DNA of 64,000 bases, taken from NCBI GenBank assembly GCA_020636195.1, contig JACJYH010000001.1, positions 434,001 to 498,000 on the forward strand. The letters run 5' to 3'. Position numbers and translations under genes: made by a program. A model generated the notes under the pieces. The model worked only from the letters and a program-made list of their open reading frames with translations. It was not told the DNA's origin and did no database searches. This document shows, piece after piece, positions 27,888 to 35,566 of this stretch; the first letter of the stretch is position 1; each line of letters begins with the position of its first letter. This stretch comes from Lewinellaceae bacterium (lineage in GTDB: Bacteria > Bacteroidota > Bacteroidia > Chitinophagales > Saprospiraceae).

Positions 27888-28314
27888 GGTATTGGATATT
27901 TGATTTGTATGCGATGACTTTAATCTCAATCAGCAAATGAGGATGTGGTAATTGGTGCACGGCAACGGTTGTTCTAGTAGGGCCATTAAAATCAAAAAAC
28001 TGACCATAGACAGTATTATAACCATGAAAATCATTCATAGAGACCAAAAAAGTGGTCACATCTACGATATCCGCCAATGTCAGTTCTTCTTCTGCAAGGA
28101 TGTCCTGAATGTTTTCAATAACAGCTCTAGTTTGTTCTTCGATGTCTAAGCGCATGGTGCCGAATTCATCGAAATCAGCGCCTGAAATGGTATTATCCTT
28201 TCTTCTACTGCTAGTGCCGGACACAAACACAAAAGGTCCTACTTTTTTATAATGTGGATATTTTCCCCGTGGAGTGGCTTTCGAGGATATTACTTTGCTG
28301 TGAACGTCCTTCAT
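27880..28314 (-). CDS. RidA family protein, probable 2-aminomuconate deaminase
   Basis: The 144-residue protein is of the YjgF/YER057c/RidA family: VGPFVFVSGTSSRR, DIVDVTTFLVSMNDF, and the C-terminal RTTVAVHQLPHPHLLIEIKVIAY. The arginine in the PTRTTV segment normally contacts the carboxylate of enamine/imine substrates. Being the first gene of an operon with tryptophan dioxygenase and a semialdehyde dehydrogenase, it most likely deaminates 2-aminomuconate, as AmnD-type RidA proteins do; a general imine deaminase is the alternative. A TACTTTTG element lies about 20 nt upstream of the ATG. Confidence 0.88.
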   Translation of the reverse strand: MKDVHSKVISSKATPRGKYPHYKKVGPFVFVSGTSSRRKDNTISGADFDEFGTMRLDIEEQTRAVIENIQDILAEEELTLADIVDVTTFLVSMNDFHGYNTVYGQFFDFNGPTRTTVAVHQLPHPHLLIEIKVIAYKSNIQYHV

Positions 28315-28334
28315 CTACTGTAAGATTATCAGCT

Positions 28335-28342
28335 CAAAAGTA
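28335..28342 (-). promoter_or_regulatory. Candidate -7 element of the tryptophan-catabolism operon
   Basis: On the minus strand this reads TACTTTTG, matching TAnnTTTG, 20 nt before the RidA-type gene ATG. No TTTG box stands at the usual distance upstream, so the -33 element is weak or degenerate. Confidence 0.5.
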
Positions 28343-28417
28343 CATATAATTATTGGGGATAAAAAATAAATCCAAAGTTATAAACCTAAGGACAAAGTGT
28401 AGGTATTGGCAATCAAC

Positions 28418-29041
28418 TTATCCTTGAATATATAATAGCGATTTTTCGATAAAATACTCTTCTTGAAAATATTTTGTCAAAGGTGTTACTTCTATATATT
28501 CGTGCTTAGGCACCAAAGCCATCTCCTGACGGACATCTCCTTTCAGAGCAATTAGTCCATTGGGATATAAATTTTTATGCTTGAAATGAAGTACTTTTCT
28601 TGCCCACGGTAAGAGAACATCAATTTTTGCAACTGCTCTGGATACCACAAAGTCATGTTTGGTTTTGATGTCTTCGACTCTACTATGATTGATTTTTACA
28701 TTTTGCAATTCAAGAGCTTCTATGACATGCTCAACAACTTTGAGTTTTTTACGGATACTATCCACTAGTAAAAACTGACATTCAGGAAATAGGATTGCCA
28801 ATGGAATGCCGGGAAATCCACCACCGGTACCAAGATCCAAAATATGTGTATTTGGGACAAAATCAATAAATTTGGCTATGGCCAAAGAATGCAAGACATG
28901 ATGTAGGTACAAATTCTCAATGTCTTTTCGGGAAATTACATTGATTTGGCTATTCCATTCTTGATATAAGGGCATGAGCAGCTCAATCTGTTGCCTTTGT
29001 TTATCATCCAGATGACTGAAATATTTTAAAATGGATTCCAA
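28418..29041 (-). CDS. rsmG: 16S rRNA (guanine527-N7)-methyltransferase
   Basis: The 207-residue SAM-dependent methyltransferase contains the GidB/RsmG hallmark HILDLGTGGGFPGIPLAI (near residue 67) followed by LVDSIRKKLKVVEHV. The segment VVSRAVAKIDVLLPWARK near 135 is also conserved. It methylates N7 of G527 in 16S rRNA. The start appears to be TTG (29039-29041, reading LESILKYF), because the first in-frame ATG would remove the N-terminal helices. The gene is divergent from icmF, with a TACCTTTG -7 element at 29062-29069. Confidence 0.94.
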   Translation of the reverse strand: MESILKYFSHLDDKQRQQIELLMPLYQEWNSQINVISRKDIENLYLHHVLHSLAIAKFIDFVPNTHILDLGTGGGFPGIPLAILFPECQFLLVDSIRKKLKVVEHVIEALELQNVKINHSRVEDIKTKHDFVVSRAVAKIDVLLPWARKVLHFKHKNLYPNGLIALKGDVRQEMALVPKHEYIEVTPLTKYFQEEYFIEKSLLYIQG

Positions 29042-29061
29042 AGCCGTGAATTATGATAGAA

Positions 29062-29069
29062 CAAAGGTA
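29062..29069 (-). promoter_or_regulatory. Candidate -7 element for rsmG
   Basis: On the minus strand this reads TACCTTTG, a TAnnTTTG match about 20 nt upstream of the rsmG start codon. The -33 partner is not obvious. Confidence 0.5.
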
Positions 29070-29096
29070 CAGTTAATTCACAGCTTGTATGATATC

Positions 29097-29127
29097 TTTG
29101 TTAAAATGGTCAATTTTTGTACTTTTG
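29097..29127 (+). promoter_or_regulatory. icmF promoter (TTTG-N19-TAnnTTTG)
   Basis: TTTG at 29097-29100 and TACTTTTG at 29120-29127 are separated by 19 nt, a full match to the Bacteroidota primary sigma-factor consensus. The ATG of icmF follows 49 nt downstream. Confidence 0.8.
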
Positions 29128-29176
29128 CACACCCTAAGGATAGTACATTTTATTTTCAATTCAAACCTTCCATCCA

Positions 29177-32100
29177 ATGACAGAACCACAACCGTATCAA
29201 CCAAACAACAAAATAAGGATAGTCACTGCAGGTTCGCTTTTCGATGGTCATGATGCTGCCATCAACATTATGAGGAGGATTATGCAACGATCAGGTGCAG
29301 AAATCATTCACTTGGGGCACAATAGATCCGCATCAGAAATAGTGGATACAGCCATTCAGGAGGATGTACAGGGGATCGCCATCACTTCATATCAGGGAGG
29401 TCACAATGAGTATTTTAAATATGTCTTTGACTTACTAAAGGAGAAAAAATGTGGCCATATAAAGATATTTGGCGGCGGTGGTGGAACAATACTTCCCGAA
29501 GAAATAGAAGAACTCCATGCATATGGGATTACAAGAATTTATTCTCCTGATGATGGACGCGAGATGGGTCTTCAAGGGATGATAAACGATGTATTGAAAC
29601 AGTGTGATTATTCTATTGTCGATAGTTCATTGAATATTAATGCAGAAAAATTGACCCCGTTTGATCATGCGAAAATAGCAAGAATCATATCAAATATTGA
29701 AAACCTAGGAGATGAAAATCATGCAACAAATACTGATCCGGCTCAAGGTCTTGTATTAGGCATTACAGGAACAGGCGGTGCGGGCAAATCAAGTATGGTG
29801 GACGAACTGGCAAGGAGATTTTTATTTGATTTTAAAGATAAAACCCTCGCTATCATTTCTGTGGATCCTTCCAAGCGCAAATCAGGAGGTGCTTTGCTTG
29901 GAGATAGGATACGTATGAATGCGATTCATGATCCGAGAATTTACATGCGATCATTGGCAACGAGACAAGCGAATCTGGCATTGTCCAAGCACGTTCAAGG
30001 AACCCTCAATGTTTTGAAATCAGCAGGTTTTGACCTAATTATTTTGGAAACATCCGGCATAGGACAATCTGACACTGAAATCATTGATCACTCCGACTAC
30101 ACTATGTATCTCATGACTCCTGAATATGGTGCTGCAAGCCAACTCGAAAAAATCGACATGTTGGATTTTGCAGATGTCATAGCGATCAACAAATTTGATA
30201 AAAAGGGTGCTGCCGATGCGCTGAGAGATGTGAAGAAACAGTACAGAAGAAATCATAATGTTTGGGATATTCCCGAAGAAAACATTCCTGTATTCGGAAC
30301 CATCGCATCACAATTCAATGATCCGGGAACCAATGCATTGTACTTGCATATCCTCCATCATTTGGAAAAGTTATCATCCGGAAAACTCAAATCACATTCT
30401 ATTCTGAATTCCGGGACAAGTGAAAAAATCTATATCATTCCTCCATCGCGTGTCAGATATCTCTCTGAAATTTCTGAAAACAATAGAAACTATGACAAGC
30501 AGGTCATCGCACAAGCGAAAATAGCATCATCAGCGTATTGTATCAATGGTGCACTTGAATTAGTCCATGATGCAGAATCTAAAAAGCATCTCAAAGCAGC
30601 ATATGAAAAAGCGATAGATGATTTAACAGGTGACAATAAAAGAATTCTGGAACAGTGGGAAAGTACGAAGGAAAGATATGCTTCCGACCAGTTTATCTAT
30701 TCTGTACGTGGCAAGGATATCAAAGTAGTACCATTCACACAATCGCTTTCAGGGTCAAAAATCCCTAAAATTTCATTACCGAAGTATAGAGATTGGGGAG
30801 ATATCCTTCAATGGAATTTACAAGAAAATGTACCAGGAAATTTTCCTTTCACAGCGGGAGTGTTTCCGTTCAAACGACAGGGAGAAGATCCCACCCGTAT
30901 GTTTGCAGGTGAAGGAGGCCCGGAACGCACCAACAAAAGATTTCACTATGTTTCAGAAGGAATGCCGGCAAAACGACTTTCTACCGCATTTGATTCAGTC
31001 ACATTATACGGAGAAGACCCTGATCACAGGCCCGATATTTATGGCAAAATAGGCAACTCAGGTGTCAGTGTGTGCTGTCTTGATGATGCTAAAATTCTTT
31101 ACTCCGGGTTTGATCTCTCGGATCCGGCTACATCTGTTTCAATGACCATCAATGGGCCTGCAGCCACAATATGCGCTTTTTTCATGAATGCAGCCATAGA
31201 CCAATTGTGTGAAAAATACATTATTGAACATCAACTACAGGGAAAGGTCGAAGAAAAATTAAAGCAGAAGTATGATGACCTAGAATTATCTAGACCCAAA
31301 TACAGGGCAGAAATTCCTTCCGGAAATGACGGATTGGGCACTTTACTCCTTGGTATCACAGGTGATGAAGTACTGACGCCAGATGTCTATAATATGCTGA
31401 AAACGAAAGCACTGTCTTCGGTTCGTGGCACAGTTCAAGCGGATATTTTGAAGGAAGACCAGGCACAAAACACATGTATATTTTCCACTGAGTTTTCATT
31501 AAGGCTTATGGGTGATGTGCAGCAATATTTCATAGATCACAACGTACGAAACTTTTATTCTGTGTCAATCTCAGGATATCATATTGCAGAAGCAGGAGCT
31601 AATCCTATTTCTCAGCTGGCATTCACTCTCTCCAATGGATTTACTTACGTCGAATATTACCTTAGCAGAGGCATGCACATTGATGATTTTGCGCCTAACC
31701 TATCTTTTTTCTTTTCCAATGGGGTTGATCCTGAATACTCCGTTATAGGCAGGGTTGCAAGGAGGATTTGGGCGAAAGCAATCAAACATAAGTATGGTGG
31801 CAATGAGAGATCGCAAAAATTGAAGTACCACATACAAACATCCGGGAGATCGCTACATGCTCAGGAAATTGCCTTCAATGATATCAGGACGACGCTTCAA
31901 GCACTGTACGCAATCTATGACAACTGCAATTCTCTCCATACTAATGCTTATGATGAAGCCATCACCACACCGACAGAAGAAAGTGTGCGAAGAGCCATGG
32001 CGATTCAACTTATCATCAACAAAGAACTGGGATTGGCAAAGAATGAAAATCCTAATCAAGGCTCATTCATCATAGAGGAATTGACGGATTTAGTGGAAGA

Positions 32101-32524
32101 AGCAGTATTGGCAGAGTTTGACAATATCACTGAACGAGGTGGAGTTTTGGGCGCGATGGAAACCATGTATCAAAGAAGTAAAATTCAAGAGGAATCACTC
32201 TATTATGAGACATTAAAACATACCGGAGAATATCCGATCATCGGAGTCAATACCTTCCTTTCTGACCAAGGATCCCCGACGATCATACCGAAAGAAGTCA
32301 TTCGAGCCACAGAGCAAGAAAAACAAGATCAAATCATTGAGGTCGAATCAGTAAAAAAGGCGCATCAAGCTATGTCAAAGGATGTTCTGTCAGCGTTGCA
32401 AAAATCAGCCATACAGAATGAAAATCTGTTTGAAAAACTCATGGATGCTTCCAAAAGCTGTACATTAGGTGAAATCACCAATGCCTTGTATGAGGTAGGC
32501 GGTAGGTACAGACGTAATATGTAG
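29177..32524 (+). CDS. icmF: Fused adenosylcobalamin-dependent acyl-CoA mutase (isobutyryl-CoA mutase, IcmF)
   Basis: The 1115-residue protein is a three-part fusion. A B12-binding domain (about 10-145) carries the cobalt-ligand histidine H25 in LFDGHDAAINIMRR and a glycine-rich IKIFGGGGGTILPEE. A MeaB-like G-domain (about 190-420) has the P-loop GITGTGGAGKSS and the base motif NKFDKKG. A mutase TIM barrel (about 560-1090) contains GVFPFKRQGEDPTRMFAGEG and VSISGYHIAEAGANP. The domain order and barrel motifs match IcmF; the RPWTIRQYAGF-type loop of methylmalonyl-CoA mutases is absent. IcmF interconverts isobutyryl-CoA and butyryl-CoA (some homologues use pivalyl- or isovaleryl-CoA), and its G-domain guards cofactor loading. 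Substrate preference is inferred from architecture. Confidence 0.94.
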   Translation: MTEPQPYQPNNKIRIVTAGSLFDGHDAAINIMRRIMQRSGAEIIHLGHNRSASEIVDTAIQEDVQGIAITSYQGGHNEYFKYVFDLLKEKKCGHIKIFGGGGGTILPEEIEELHAYGITRIYSPDDGREMGLQGMINDVLKQCDYSIVDSSLNINAEKLTPFDHAKIARIISNIENLGDENHATNTDPAQGLVLGITGTGGAGKSSMVDELARRFLFDFKDKTLAIISVDPSKRKSGGALLGDRIRMNAIHDPRIYMRSLATRQANLALSKHVQGTLNVLKSAGFDLIILETSGIGQSDTEIIDHSDYTMYLMTPEYGAASQLEKIDMLDFADVIAINKFDKKGAADALRDVKKQYRRNHNVWDIPEENIPVFGTIASQFNDPGTNALYLHILHHLEKLSSGKLKSHSILNSGTSEKIYIIPPSRVRYLSEISENNRNYDKQVIAQAKIASSAYCINGALELVHDAESKKHLKAAYEKAIDDLTGDNKRILEQWESTKERYASDQFIYSVRGKDIKVVPFTQSLSGSKIPKISLPKYRDWGDILQWNLQENVPGNFPFTAGVFPFKRQGEDPTRMFAGEGGPERTNKRFHYVSEGMPAKRLSTAFDSVTLYGEDPDHRPDIYGKIGNSGVSVCCLDDAKILYSGFDLSDPATSVSMTINGPAATICAFFMNAAIDQLCEKYIIEHQLQGKVEEKLKQKYDDLELSRPKYRAEIPSGNDGLGTLLLGITGDEVLTPDVYNMLKTKALSSVRGTVQADILKEDQAQNTCIFSTEFSLRLMGDVQQYFIDHNVRNFYSVSISGYHIAEAGANPISQLAFTLSNGFTYVEYYLSRGMHIDDFAPNLSFFFSNGVDPEYSVIGRVARRIWAKAIKHKYGGNERSQKLKYHIQTSGRSLHAQEIAFNDIRTTLQALYAIYDNCNSLHTNAYDEAITTPTEESVRRAMAIQLIINKELGLAKNENPNQGSFIIEELTDLVEEAVLAEFDNITERGGVLGAMETMYQRSKIQEESLYYETLKHTGEYPIIGVNTFLSDQGSPTIIPKEVIRATEQEKQDQIIEVESVKKAHQAMSKDVLSALQKSAIQNENLFEKLMDASKSCTLGEITNALYEVGGRYRRNM

Positions 32525-32529
32525 AAGGC

Positions 32530-33366
32530 ATGGTTAATAGTTCCCGCGCTGTATTGATTGGGAAATTGATTCATTTTATAGGGTTTTTTTCACCATTATT
32601 GGCTGCAAAAATCATAGGCTATTTTTTTTCTAGACCCAAAAAAGTGATGCCTTCCCCTCAACAAGAACAATGCTTGATAAAGGCACAAAAGCTAACAGTC
32701 CAATTGAATGGTGACGTCATACAAGTGTACAGATGGCAGGGAAATGGCCCAAAAATATGGTTTGCCCATGGATGGAAAAGCAATTCCGGTAGATGGAATC
32801 CATTCATTGATATTCTGACCAAAAGAGGATATGATATTTACGCATTGGATGCACCAAGACATGGTCACAGTACATCAAAAATATTCTCTCCATTTCTCTA
32901 TGCCCAATGGATAGATTGCTGTATCAGAAAATATGGAGGTGATATTTTAGTAGGCCATTCAGCCGGAGGATATGCATCGATGTACGGGTACCACAAATAT
33001 CGGTTTCCGGTAAAATACATAGTGGTAATGGCACCAACGTTTGATATGCGTCAACCCATCACAACGATGTTCGAGATGTTGAATCTTTCGCAAAGAATCA
33101 GACTTGCCTTTATCCGATACTTTGAAACATCGCTTGGAGAAACATTGGATGATATTGTGGCAACACATTTAGTTAAAGACTTTGACATCGATGGACTCAT
33201 CATCCATGATACTACAGATAACGTCATACCTGTTGATGGAAGTCATCATATCCATAAAGCATGGAGCAAAAGTGAGCTGAGTATAACTACAGGTTATGGA
33301 CATCGATTGCAACATAAGATTCCTATACAATCCATCGTAACGCACATCATGCAACATAACAAATAA
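32530..33366 (+). CDS. Alpha/beta hydrolase
   Basis: The 278-residue protein has an alpha/beta-hydrolase fold: IWFAHGWKSNSGRWNPF supplies the oxyanion-hole region, ILVGHSAGGYASMYG the nucleophile elbow G-H-S-A-G (near residue 141), and the late YGHRLQHK the catalytic histidine. An acid candidate is in IIHDTTDNVIP. The N-terminus is hydrophobic (LIGKLIHFIGFFSPLLAAKII), suggesting a membrane anchor rather than a cleaved signal. It begins 5 nt after the icmF stop, so it is co-transcribed; a thioesterase or lipid-hydrolase role in acyl-CoA metabolism is possible but not shown. Confidence 0.85.
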   Translation: MVNSSRAVLIGKLIHFIGFFSPLLAAKIIGYFFSRPKKVMPSPQQEQCLIKAQKLTVQLNGDVIQVYRWQGNGPKIWFAHGWKSNSGRWNPFIDILTKRGYDIYALDAPRHGHSTSKIFSPFLYAQWIDCCIRKYGGDILVGHSAGGYASMYGYHKYRFPVKYIVVMAPTFDMRQPITTMFEMLNLSQRIRLAFIRYFETSLGETLDDIVATHLVKDFDIDGLIIHDTTDNVIPVDGSHHIHKAWSKSELSITTGYGHRLQHKIPIQSIVTHIMQHNK

Positions 33367-33377
33367 AGGAAAAAATC

Positions 33378-34430
33378 CTATCCCAACAAATCCAAATAAA
33401 GATCTATAGCTTGGATAGGATGCAGGGTGCCATCCTTTATTTTATCCGTGATCTCAAGATATTTGGTTTTATTTTTTGGGTTATTTAGAAAATGGTGCTG
33501 CAGCGCCAAGAGACCTTGCTGTTCAAACCATTTCAATCCTTGATCTTTTCTTTTTTCCGAGATATAGCCTGAAGCACTAGAAAGAATGGAAAACTTGTTG
33601 ATTTGCTCCATTATCTCTGTAAATCCTTTACTTTGAAGTCCGGAGGTCAAAATCACCGGAATTTCCCAATGAGGGAGTTGGTGGTGTAAATACTTGATGA
33701 TTGACTGAAACTGATATCTAGTTTGGTCAGCTAAACCTGTGAGGGCTCCGTCGGCTTTATTGACCACAATGATGTCAGCAGTTTCCATAATTCCTCGTTT
33801 GATCCCTTGAATGTCATCACCGCTACCTGGTTGTAGAATTAATATATTGATGTCCACTTGCTCAGCAACAGCGATTTCGGATTGGCCTACACCTACTGTT
33901 TCAATACATATATAGTCAAAGCCTGCATATTCACAAACGAGAAGTGATTCCATAGTATTCCGTGAGATTCCCCCTAGAACAGATCCCGAAGGGGAAGGTC
34001 GAATGAACACATCACTATGGCGACCAATGATGTCCATACGTGTCTTATCACCGAGAATAGAACCTTTAGAATTGGTGCTGCTAGGGTCAATGGCTAAAAT
34101 GGCCGTAGATTTTCCCTGTGAACTGACAAAATATCCAAAGGCATTGAGCCAAGTGCTTTTGCCGACACCGGGAGGGCCGGTAACGCCAATGCGCAATCGT
34201 TCTGGTCGTGGTGTCTCAATAATACTATTTAATATTTTACGGGCCACTACAACTTTTGAAGGAGATGTGGACTCCATCAAGGTTATAGTTTCACCCAATA
34301 TAACGTGGTTCTTTTCTGCTATTCCGGACAGGTAATAAGCCACATCTTTCAATGGCTTTTGAGATACTTGATATTTTGGGTTGATGTTTTTCAAACGAAT
34401 CAGTGGATTGCCTATTGACAAAAATAACAA
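33378..34430 (-). CDS. meaB: MeaB/ArgK family methylmalonyl-CoA mutase-associated GTPase
   Basis: The 350-residue protein is a G3E-type P-loop GTPase. The P-loop is GVTGPPGVGKSTWLNAFG (near residue 82), Switch/Walker B is ICIETVGVGQSE, and the guanine motif is NKADG. An AILAIDPSSTNSKGSILGD block is diagnostic of MeaB/ArgK. MeaB loads and protects adenosylcobalamin in methylmalonyl-CoA mutase. No mutA/mutB gene is nearby; the convergent icmF already contains its own fused G-domain, so this stand-alone copy probably serves a mutase elsewhere. The start is non-ATG (TTG at 34428-34430 or another TTG slightly downstream); no ATG precedes the conserved helix TLMES. Confidence 0.9.
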   Translation of the reverse strand: MLFLSIGNPLIRLKNINPKYQVSQKPLKDVAYYLSGIAEKNHVILGETITLMESTSPSKVVVARKILNSIIETPRPERLRIGVTGPPGVGKSTWLNAFGYFVSSQGKSTAILAIDPSSTNSKGSILGDKTRMDIIGRHSDVFIRPSPSGSVLGGISRNTMESLLVCEYAGFDYICIETVGVGQSEIAVAEQVDINILILQPGSGDDIQGIKRGIMETADIIVVNKADGALTGLADQTRYQFQSIIKYLHHQLPHWEIPVILTSGLQSKGFTEIMEQINKFSILSSASGYISEKRKDQGLKWFEQQGLLALQHHFLNNPKNKTKYLEITDKIKDGTLHPIQAIDLYLDLLG

Positions 34431-34471
34431 TTTATCACAAAGCAGGATAAAAATAATGTATGGATGTCAAT

Positions 34472-34512
34472 AAAAAACGCAGAGCCTTCATCAGACCCTG
34501 CGTTTTTTTTTA
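34472..34512 (-). terminator. Intrinsic terminator downstream of the coiled-coil protein gene
   Basis: The inverted repeat CGCAG (34478-34482) / CTGCG (34498-34502) is flanked by A-run and T-run, so it looks like a terminator from either strand. On the minus strand it ends transcription of the 34528-35202 gene, before meaB. Confidence 0.8.
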
Positions 34513-34527
34513 TTTATTTTAGAACTC

Positions 34528-35202
34528 TTAGTATGATTTACCTATGTTGTTGAGCTTTTCGACAACTTTCTCTACTACCATTTTTTGCTGTTCTATTTCA
34601 GATGCTTTTGCCTTTTGGTTTTCAAGATTCACTTCGATATTTCTCTCTGCTTCGGCTATTTTTTGTTTGTATTTCTCAATATCGTCGTGTAAATCTTTGT
34701 TTTTATCTTCCAATTTTCTCAATTCTTTTTCTAATTTATCCTGTTGTTTTTCTTCTTTTTTGACCTCTGCTTCAACCACTTTTTTTCTTACATTATTGTA
34801 GTAGTCGGTCATAAAGGTTCTGATGCCTTCGGTTTGTGATTTATGATCCATTGAATTAACAAAAGCACCGCCCATATCTACCCATAAATATGTGGTTGCC
34901 ATTTCTTTACCATCATCATATTTGACATAAAGGTCTAATGGAGAAGAACCATTGATCATTGGAATTTTCACACCAAGCATGGTATATTCTTTACTCTTTG
35001 AGTTTTTCTTCCACTTACCATATTCTTTTGTAGAGTTTTCTAGGACATCTTGAGCCAATTTAGCGTCAGCGCCTTCTATCTCAATAAAAAAACCATTCTG
35101 AGGTCCAAGGCTCATCGTTTGTTTTGATTCCACACAATTTTGGGCCCGAGCTGATAAGGCAAAAATAATGGTTATAAAGAGGGTATAAAAAATAGATTTC
35201 AT
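34528..35202 (-). CDS. Secreted protein of unknown function with C-terminal coiled coil
   Basis: The 224-residue protein starts with a signal peptide (MKSIFYTLFITIIFALSARA, cleavage before QNCVES). Residues about 25-135 form an unrecognised globular region. Residues about 140-220 are a continuous Lys/Glu-rich coiled coil (for example KEEKQQDKLEKELRKLED and EIEQQKMVVEKVVEKL). No catalytic motif is seen. It is likely periplasmic or envelope-associated and oligomeric through the coil. The gene is single, with its own terminator, and separated from the mnmG operon by about 117 nt. I do not assign a function. Confidence 0.75.
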   Translation of the reverse strand: MKSIFYTLFITIIFALSARAQNCVESKQTMSLGPQNGFFIEIEGADAKLAQDVLENSTKEYGKWKKNSKSKEYTMLGVKIPMINGSSPLDLYVKYDDGKEMATTYLWVDMGGAFVNSMDHKSQTEGIRTFMTDYYNNVRKKVVEAEVKKEEKQQDKLEKELRKLEDKNKDLHDDIEKYKQKIAEAERNIEVNLENQKAKASEIEQQKMVVEKVVEKLNNIGKSY

Positions 35203-35319
35203 AAAATTGATTTTGATGATTTGAAAATAATAATTTCGTTATTGAAACAAAGATAAGACATTAAAATGACTTGATTGTTACATTTTTAATATGTTAAACT
35301 TGCCTTAAACAAAGTCATA

Positions 35320-35556
35320 TTACACAAACTCTTGATTTTCGAAATCAACTCTATGTCTTTTTGCCAACTTTTCTAGATCGTCTGTATCTTCCACATAGTT
35401 TTCTGTAAACCCACAAGAGAGGCAGATATATCTAGTGAGGTAGATGGTGTTGAGTCCAGTAGAAATAGTGTTGTACAGATTACCTTTGAAAGCACCTCCC
35501 TTAACTTTAGCTATTTCATTACAGTTGCATTTTGGACAACAATGTGTGGATTTCAT
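35320..35556 (-). CDS. Small zinc-ribbon protein
   Basis: The 78-residue protein contains two Cys pairs, CCPKCNCNE near the N-terminus and YICLSCGFTENY near residue 47, spaced as in a zinc ribbon. The C-terminus is charged. The gene starts 10 nt after the mnmG stop, so it is co-transcribed. Small proteins of this kind occur widely in Bacteroidota without known function; RNA or protein binding is a guess. Confidence 0.78.
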   Translation of the reverse strand: MKSTHCCPKCNCNEIAKVKGGAFKGNLYNTISTGLNTIYLTRYICLSCGFTENYVEDTDDLEKLAKRHRVDFENQEFV

Positions 35557-35566
35557 TTTGAATTAT

